In this document: positions 14,185 to 17,676 of the stretch, piece after piece
Numbering within the stretch: position 1 is the stretch's first letter
How the letters are laid out: each line of letters starts with the position of its first letter
Origin: CAZCTC01 sp964501335
GTDB taxonomy: Bacteria; Chloroflexota; Anaerolineae; B4-G1; SLSP01
Assembly (NCBI GenBank): GCA_964501335.1
Contig: CAZCTC010000113.1
Span: 1 to 17,676, forward strand
Length of the DNA stretch: 17,676 nucleotides
Reading direction: 5' to 3'
Made by a program: the position numbers and the translations under genes
The notes under the pieces: generated by a model
Database searches by the model: none
The model's input: only the letters and a program-made list of their open reading frames with translations
What the model was told of the DNA's origin: nothing

Positions 14185-14847
14185 ATGCCCGGCCCAATCA
14201 TGCTGAAAGCCCAAACCATCCTTGCCGATATCAAAAACGATCCCCGGCTCAGCCCCTATGTCGATTTCAACCTGCCGCTTCCCCAACCCTATCAAGGCCG
14301 GGCCGATATCAAACTGATCGTACTGGGCCAGGACCCTACCATCCGCAACCAATCTCAACGCGAAAAAATCACCACCGTATTGAATCTGGATCGCCGCGGC
14401 AGTCTGACCGCCTATCTGACTCAGCTATGCGCCGCTCTGGGCCTCGGGTTGGACAATATCTACGCCACCAACCTGTACAAGAATTTCTTCATCGATCCGC
14501 CGACCGAAATAAGGGAAGTGGATATCTTTTCCGCCTTTGCCCCCTACTGGATGCCTCTACTACAAGAGGAACTGGCGCCTTTCTCCCATGCCCCGGTCAT
14601 TACCCTGGGTGAACCCATCCTCACCCCGCTGGCTTCCCCCAAAATCAAAGTCAACGACTCTTGGGGATATACTCCCCACTGGAAATCCGATGGGATCAAA
14701 ACTTTCCGCTATATCCGACCCGAAGACAACCATTTAAACCGCGTACTGTTCCCTTTTCCGCATCAACCCGGCGCCCGCAAAGCCTTCTACCGTCTGGTTT
14801 GGGATAAATATACGGCTTTCGTCAAAGCAACCGCCTTTCCAGCGTAA
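14185..14847 (+). CDS. uracil-DNA-glycosylase-superfamily-like protein
   Basis: A 220-residue protein. Residues around 50-60 read IKLIVLGQDPT, matching the GQDPY motif of uracil-DNA glycosylases, whose Asp activates the water that removes uracil from DNA. IYATNLYKNFF fits the following substrate-pocket strand, and APVITLGEPIL fits the next core strand. At the position of the catalytic HPS loop there is only FPFPHQPGARKAFY, which keeps a His but not the usual Pro-Ser. This suggests a divergent subfamily that may have another activity. AAAAGGA (14169-14175) supports the start at 14185; Met at 14200 is an alternative. The gene stands alone between a hairpin and a repeat copy, 85 nt after the TAC operon. 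The superfamily is fairly clear; the enzymatic activity is not. Confidence 0.7.
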   Translation: MPGPIMLKAQTILADIKNDPRLSPYVDFNLPLPQPYQGRADIKLIVLGQDPTIRNQSQREKITTVLNLDRRGSLTAYLTQLCAALGLGLDNIYATNLYKNFFIDPPTEIREVDIFSAFAPYWMPLLQEELAPFSHAPVITLGEPILTPLASPKIKVNDSWGYTPHWKSDGIKTFRYIRPEDNHLNRVLFPFPHQPGARKAFYRLVWDKYTAFVKATAFPA

Positions 14848-14886
14848 ACCTGTCCTGAAAATAGGGCTCTATGGCATGGCCCCGGC

Positions 14887-15145
14887 CTTATAGCGTCCCG
14901 CAAATAGTCCTTGCCGGTAAGATACGCCGCGCTGGATGGGGGGAAAAGAGTTTTTTGTTTATGTTTTCGGCGGCTTCGGAAAGCCGCCGAAAACATAGGC
15001 TTTTCCAGAACCGTCCCAGCGACGCACCTTCTTCCCCCTCTCCTTCCCGCATCGCTCGCAGCTGTACCCGAAGGACACAGAAAAGAATTTAGAGAGAACT
15101 CTTCTCTTCTTCTCCGTGCTCTCTGCGCCTCTGTGGTGAAATTTC
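14887..15145 (-). repeat. hairpin-repeat family copy, reverse orientation, with CACAGAG-type tail
   Basis: On the minus strand the parts are: TTTCACCACAGAGGCGCAGA and GAGCACGGAGAAG, then a spacer, CGGTTCTGGAAAAGCC, a 17-bp perfect hairpin (14960-14976 with 14981-14997), AAACAAAAAACTCTTTTCCC, CATCCAGCGCGGCG and TTTGCGGGACGCTATAA. The plus-strand segment CTCCGTGCTCTCTGCGCC to GTGGTGAAA at 15113-15141 matches 241-269 near the window start. Together with the promoter downstream this fills the 390-bp gap before marR, which holds no gene. Confidence 0.7.
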
Positions 15146-15159
15146 TCTTTCTGCCCCCA

Positions 15160-15187
15160 TTGACAACCCACCCTAAATGGATATAAT
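15160..15187 (+). promoter_or_regulatory. consensus sigma-70 promoter of the marR operon
   Basis: TTGACA (15160-15165) and TATAAT (15182-15187) are both perfect consensus hexamers, separated by 16 nt. Transcription should begin near 15194, just before the palindrome at 15203-15216. Such a strong promoter fits a gene normally held down by a repressor. Confidence 0.88.
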
Positions 15188-15202
15188 CTGGTTAGACCAT
15201 TA

Positions 15203-15216
15203 GTTAACATGTTAAC
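15203..15216. promoter_or_regulatory. probable MarR operator, 14-bp perfect palindrome
   Basis: GTTAACATGTTAAC is its own reverse complement and lies just downstream of the predicted transcription start, 22 nt before the marR ATG. Its length, AT-rich half-sites and location suit a winged-helix MarR dimer blocking its own promoter. Confidence 0.72.
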
Positions 15217-15237
15217 AAAAGCGCTGCGGGGAAAACT

Positions 15238-15678
15238 ATGCTCGAAATCAAATCCATCTGGCTGCATGCCCATAACATTATCCGCTCGGCCCGGCACATC
15301 ATCAACAAAGAGCTGCACCCATTAGGCCTCACCAGCGCCGAAGGCAATATCCTGCTCCATCTATTGACCCAGGGGGAAGAAATGAGCCAGGAACAACTGG
15401 CCGAACAGCTGGATGTCAGCAACCCCGCCATCTCTCGCACGCTGAATTCCCTGGAAAGCCGTGGATACATCCTCCGGGAATCCACCCCGCACGACAAACG
15501 CACCCATCGGATTCGATTGACCGAAAAAGCCCGGGAGATCGGCCCGACCGTAGAACAGATCTACAATCACGTCTACACGCTGGCCCTGGAAGGCATCTCC
15601 CAGGAAGAATTCCTTTACTTCCTCAATCTCTTCGGCCGTATTTCCGAAAATTTTGCCCGTGAGCCAGCAAAAAAATAA
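15238..15678 (+). CDS. MarR-family transcriptional regulator
   Basis: A 146-residue protein of normal family length. N-terminal helices (SIWLHAHNIIRSARHIINKE) provide the dimer interface. They are followed by the winged helix: TSAEGNILLHLLTQGEEMSQ, EQLAEQLDVSNPAISRTLNS as helix-turn-helix, LESRGYILRE, and the wing HDKRTHRIRLTEKA. MarR regulators usually repress neighbouring genes and release DNA when they bind a small phenolic or lipophilic ligand or are oxidised. GGGG at 15228-15231 gives the ribosome site. The gene is first in a tight operon with a lipid-kinase-like protein, a CDF-like protein and a VOC protein, which are probable targets. The ligand is not known. Confidence 0.92.
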   Translation: MLEIKSIWLHAHNIIRSARHIINKELHPLGLTSAEGNILLHLLTQGEEMSQEQLAEQLDVSNPAISRTLNSLESRGYILRESTPHDKRTHRIRLTEKAREIGPTVEQIYNHVYTLALEGISQEEFLYFLNLFGRISENFAREPAKK

Positions 15679-15691
15679 AGGAGAAAGAGAG

Positions 15692-16420
15692 ATGCAAGAT
15701 AACGACCTGATGGGATTCGGACTCTTCCTGGGATATTTTATCGTAGCAGGGATCATCCCGCTCTTCTTGCTCAGAGTATGCTTTAAAGCCCCGTTTGAAA
15801 TAACGCGCAAAATCCTCCATATGGTCATGACCCTGTCGATCTTTCCGCTGCTGAAATTGTTCAGCAGCTGGTACATGGCCGCCCTGGCCGCCTTGATGTT
15901 CGGACTGCTCATCTACCCCATTCTTGTCGTCATAGAGCGCACCGCGTTCTACAAACAGATCGCCGTGGAACGCACCGGCGGCGAATTTAAGAAAAGCCTC
16001 CTCATTGTCCTGCTCTCGATGATTATTCTGATCACGGTTTTCTGGGGCCTGCTGGGAATTGAACGGCAATACATCGCCGTGGTCGCCATCATGGGCTGGG
16101 GATTCGGAGATGCCGCCGCCGCCCTGATCGGCAAAACTTTCGGCCGCCGCCCGATTCAACATCCCCACATCGCCGGCCGGAAAACGGTAGAGGGGACGGC
16201 CGCCATGTTCGTCGTCGCCGCCCTCGCCATCTTCTTCACCCTGCTGCTCTATGCCGGCCAGCCCTGGTATATAAGCATCACGGTCGCGCTGCTCGTCGCC
16301 CCGGTCTGCGCCGTCGTCGAACTCTTCTCTCCCGGAGCGATCGATACAATCACCGTACCGCTGGCCACAGCGGGCGCCCTGCTGCCGCTCATGACACTCA
16401 TCTCTTTCCTGGGGATATAA
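15692..16420 (+). CDS. diacylglycerol/polyprenol kinase-like membrane protein
   Basis: A 242-residue protein with about seven membrane helices. Early RKILHMVMT and late GWGFGDAAAALIGKTFGRRP with GRKTVEGTAAMF match the CTP-dependent lipid kinase family (dolichol kinase, phytol kinase and yeast Dgk1 type), related to phosphatidate cytidylyltransferases. Members phosphorylate isoprenoid alcohols or diacylglycerol, or are annotated as cytidylyltransferase-like. AAGGAG at 15678-15683 supports ATG 15692, while an upstream in-frame ATG overlaps marR and lacks a site. It begins 13 nt after marR, so it is co-transcribed. A role in recycling isoprenoid alcohol or in membrane lipid change under MarR control is inference. 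The exact substrate is open. Confidence 0.8.
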   Translation: MQDNDLMGFGLFLGYFIVAGIIPLFLLRVCFKAPFEITRKILHMVMTLSIFPLLKLFSSWYMAALAALMFGLLIYPILVVIERTAFYKQIAVERTGGEFKKSLLIVLLSMIILITVFWGLLGIERQYIAVVAIMGWGFGDAAAALIGKTFGRRPIQHPHIAGRKTVEGTAAMFVVAALAIFFTLLLYAGQPWYISITVALLVAPVCAVVELFSPGAIDTITVPLATAGALLPLMTLISFLGI

Positions 16421-16421
16421 C

Positions 16422-17078
16422 ATGACCGATCTTTCCAAAGAACAAATCGCCAGCCGTGAAAAAACGCTGTTGACCGCGCTGCTGCTGAGCGCGCCGGGCC
16501 CGCTGGTGACCGGCTTCGCCGCCTTCTCCAGCCATTCCACCACCCAGCTCGCCGATTTTATGCGGCGAACGATGGAACTGGTCGCCCTCTTTCTCTCCTG
16601 GTGGGTCTTCCGTCAGATACAGCGGAATACCGCACTGAACGAAGTGGATCAGGCCCGCCTGGAACGCACCGCCGGTCTGACCGTTGCCGGCGTGATGATG
16701 GGTTCGGGCCTCATCATGTCGATCGTGACACTCTCCCGGCTGGCGATCTATGCCCCGACCGGCAACGCTATCTCAGGCCTCGTCATTGCGCTGTTGGGCC
16801 TGCTCACCAACGGCTGGTTCTGGTGGCGCTACGCCGCCTTAACCCGCGAGCAATACAGCTCCGTCATCGCCGCCCAACAAAAACTCTATCGCGCCAAAAC
16901 CAGTGTCGATTTCTGCGTGGTCGCCGCCCTGACCGCCGTCACCCTGGCCCCCCTCCACCCTGCCACCCGCTATGTGGACGTAATCGGCTCCATCATCGTC
17001 GCCGGCTACCTCTTCTGGAGCGGCCTGCGAATGGCTCAATCCCACGGCATAACCCTTAGAAAAGAGGCTTCCCTATGA
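16422..17078 (+). CDS. CDF-like multi-pass membrane protein, no C-terminal domain
   Basis: A 218-residue protein with about six hydrophobic segments. These include LLTALLLSAPGPLVTGFAAF, LVALFLSWWVF, GVMMGSGLIMSIVTL, AISGLVIALLGLLTNGWFWW and VIGSIIVAGYLFWSGLRM. The pattern, with TQLADFMRRTMELVALF in the second helix and SVDFCVVAALTAVTLA in the fifth, resembles cation diffusion facilitators that export divalent metals. However, the usual HxxxD-type metal residues are only partly present and the cytoplasmic C-terminal domain is missing. It may be a divergent transporter or a non-transporting homologue. ATG 16422 comes 1 nt after the preceding stop, and the 3' end overlaps the next gene by 4 nt, so it is translationally coupled in the marR operon. 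Confidence 0.62.
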   Translation: MTDLSKEQIASREKTLLTALLLSAPGPLVTGFAAFSSHSTTQLADFMRRTMELVALFLSWWVFRQIQRNTALNEVDQARLERTAGLTVAGVMMGSGLIMSIVTLSRLAIYAPTGNAISGLVIALLGLLTNGWFWWRYAALTREQYSSVIAAQQKLYRAKTSVDFCVVAALTAVTLAPLHPATRYVDVIGSIIVAGYLFWSGLRMAQSHGITLRKEASL

Positions 17079-17461
17079 TTACCACAACCCATTTAATCCT
17101 TTACGTCGCCGATCAGGCCCGCAGCACCACCTTCTACACCGTCGTGCTGGGAATTACGCCGGCCTTGAACGTCCCCGGCATGACCGAATTCACCTTAAAT
17201 GAGGGGGTAATTCTGGGACTCATGCCGGAAGAGGGGATCAACCGCCTGCTGGGACCGTCACTGCCCGATCCCCGGCAGGCCCGGGGGATTCCGCGGGCCG
17301 AGTTATATCTCCGGGTCGATCGTCCGGAAAACTATCATCGCCGGGCGCTGGCCGCCGGCGCGACCGAACTCAGCCCGCTGCTTTTGAGGGATTGGGGAGA
17401 TACCGCCGCCTACTCGCTCGACCTGGACGGCCATGTCATCGCCTTTGCCGCCCCTCAATGA
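17075..17461 (+). CDS. VOC (glyoxalase/bleomycin-resistance) family protein
   Basis: A 128-residue, single-module VOC protein. It has the two beta-alpha-beta-beta-beta units: TTHLILYVADQARSTTFYTV, LGITPAL and FTLNEGVILGLMPE, then AELYLRVDRPENYHRRALAA and AYSLDLDGHVIAFAAPQ. Residues H6, E in AELYL and the C-terminal DGHVIAF occupy usual metal-ligand positions, but activity cannot be assigned: the family includes glyoxalase I, dioxygenases and antibiotic-binding proteins. ATGA overlap with the previous stop and AAAGAGG at 17061-17067 support the start. As last gene of the marR operon it may act on or bind a compound sensed by the regulator. Confidence 0.85.
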   Translation: MITTTHLILYVADQARSTTFYTVVLGITPALNVPGMTEFTLNEGVILGLMPEEGINRLLGPSLPDPRQARGIPRAELYLRVDRPENYHRRALAAGATELSPLLLRDWGDTAAYSLDLDGHVIAFAAPQ

Positions 17462-17486
17462 AAAATAAATAACCCGGGCAGCTTAT

Positions 17487-17572
17487 GCATTTCCTGTATA
17501 GGAAAAATGGAAGATGGAAGCCAGGAAGGTCTTCCATTCTTCCATTCCTCCGTTCTTCCGTACCTGAAATGC
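17487..17572. repeat. imperfect inverted repeat rich in GGAAGA/TCTTCC
   Basis: GCATTTC (17487-17493) pairs with GAAATGC (17566-17572). Inside, ATGGAAGATGGAAG on the left pairs with CTTCCATTCTTCCAT on the right, giving a long interrupted hairpin about 25 nt after the VOC stop. The right arm also holds short direct repeats of ATTCTTCC/CGTTCTTCC. It may end the operon transcript or be another repeat type. Confidence 0.55.
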
Positions 17573-17595
17573 AAAATCAACCGGGAGACCGATCG

Positions 17596-17676
17596 AGATT
17601 TCACAAGGTGGCGCCTTGAATTATCGACCTGTGCGGTTAGGTTTTTAGCCGCGTCGCACGTATAATGGGCCTGAAA
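17596..17676 (+). repeat. possible start of another hairpin-repeat copy at the window edge
   Basis: GAGATTTCACAAGGTGGCGC resembles the flank before the copy at 7424. GACCTGTGCGGTTAG (17626-17640) matches the left inverted end of the copies at 3316 and 12209. The body would continue past the window. TATAAT at 17661-17666 may be the -10 box of a following gene, but I see no good -35. Confidence 0.45.

Noticed and set aside
15623..16543. 306-codon minus-strand open frame opposite the lipid-kinase-like gene
   Set aside because: Antisense shadow; highly charged and repetitive translation, no domain, and it crosses three gene boundaries.

Overview
The window looks like chromosome from a Chloroflexota bacterium, probably Anaerolineae-like. 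I infer this from the GC-rich coding style, the GyrB N-terminus, the short HU variant, the proline/threonine-rich lipoproteins and the dense intergenic palindromes; no 16S or other decisive marker is present. Every supported gene is on the + strand. No tRNA, rRNA or CRISPR array was seen.

Layout. (1) 1-399: non-coding, made of palindromic repeats. (2) 400-7367: an envelope/transport cluster: a lipoprotein with two tandem SBP_bac_3 domains, a polytopic membrane protein, a DppB-type ABC permease, a DppC-type permease fused to a C-terminal PQQ-like beta-propeller, and a small lipoprotein. No ABC ATPase gene lies in the window. (3) 7368-8054: three copies of a hairpin repeat, then the gyrB leader. 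(4) 8055-12134: gyrB carrying two inteins, a 146-residue mini-intein at EGDSAGG/S and a 565-residue intein at IIM/TDAD. The second holds an XRE-type helix-turn-helix and a LAGLIDADG endonuclease with both acidic residues. Both sit in the TOPRIM catalytic region. (5) 12135-12420: a terminator and one repeat copy with recognisable inverted ends. (6) 12421-14099: a small HU-like protein, then a tripartite toxin-antitoxin-chaperone (TAC) operon: HigB toxin, HigA antitoxin with a long C-terminal tail, and a SecB-like chaperone, behind an extended -10 promoter overlapping a perfect palindrome. (7) 14185-14847: a divergent uracil-DNA-glycosylase-like protein. (8) 15160-17461: a MarR-controlled operon (marR, polyprenol/diacylglycerol-kinase-like membrane protein, CDF-like membrane protein, VOC protein) with a consensus promoter and a 14-bp perfect palindrome as probable operator.

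The most notable items are the TAC operon, the doubly intein-interrupted GyrB with a possible homing co-conversion tract, the permease/beta-propeller fusion, and a family of intergenic elements. In those elements the hairpin stems differ in sequence between copies yet stay perfectly paired, while the flanks are conserved and at least some copies end in inverted ACCTGTGC-type termini.
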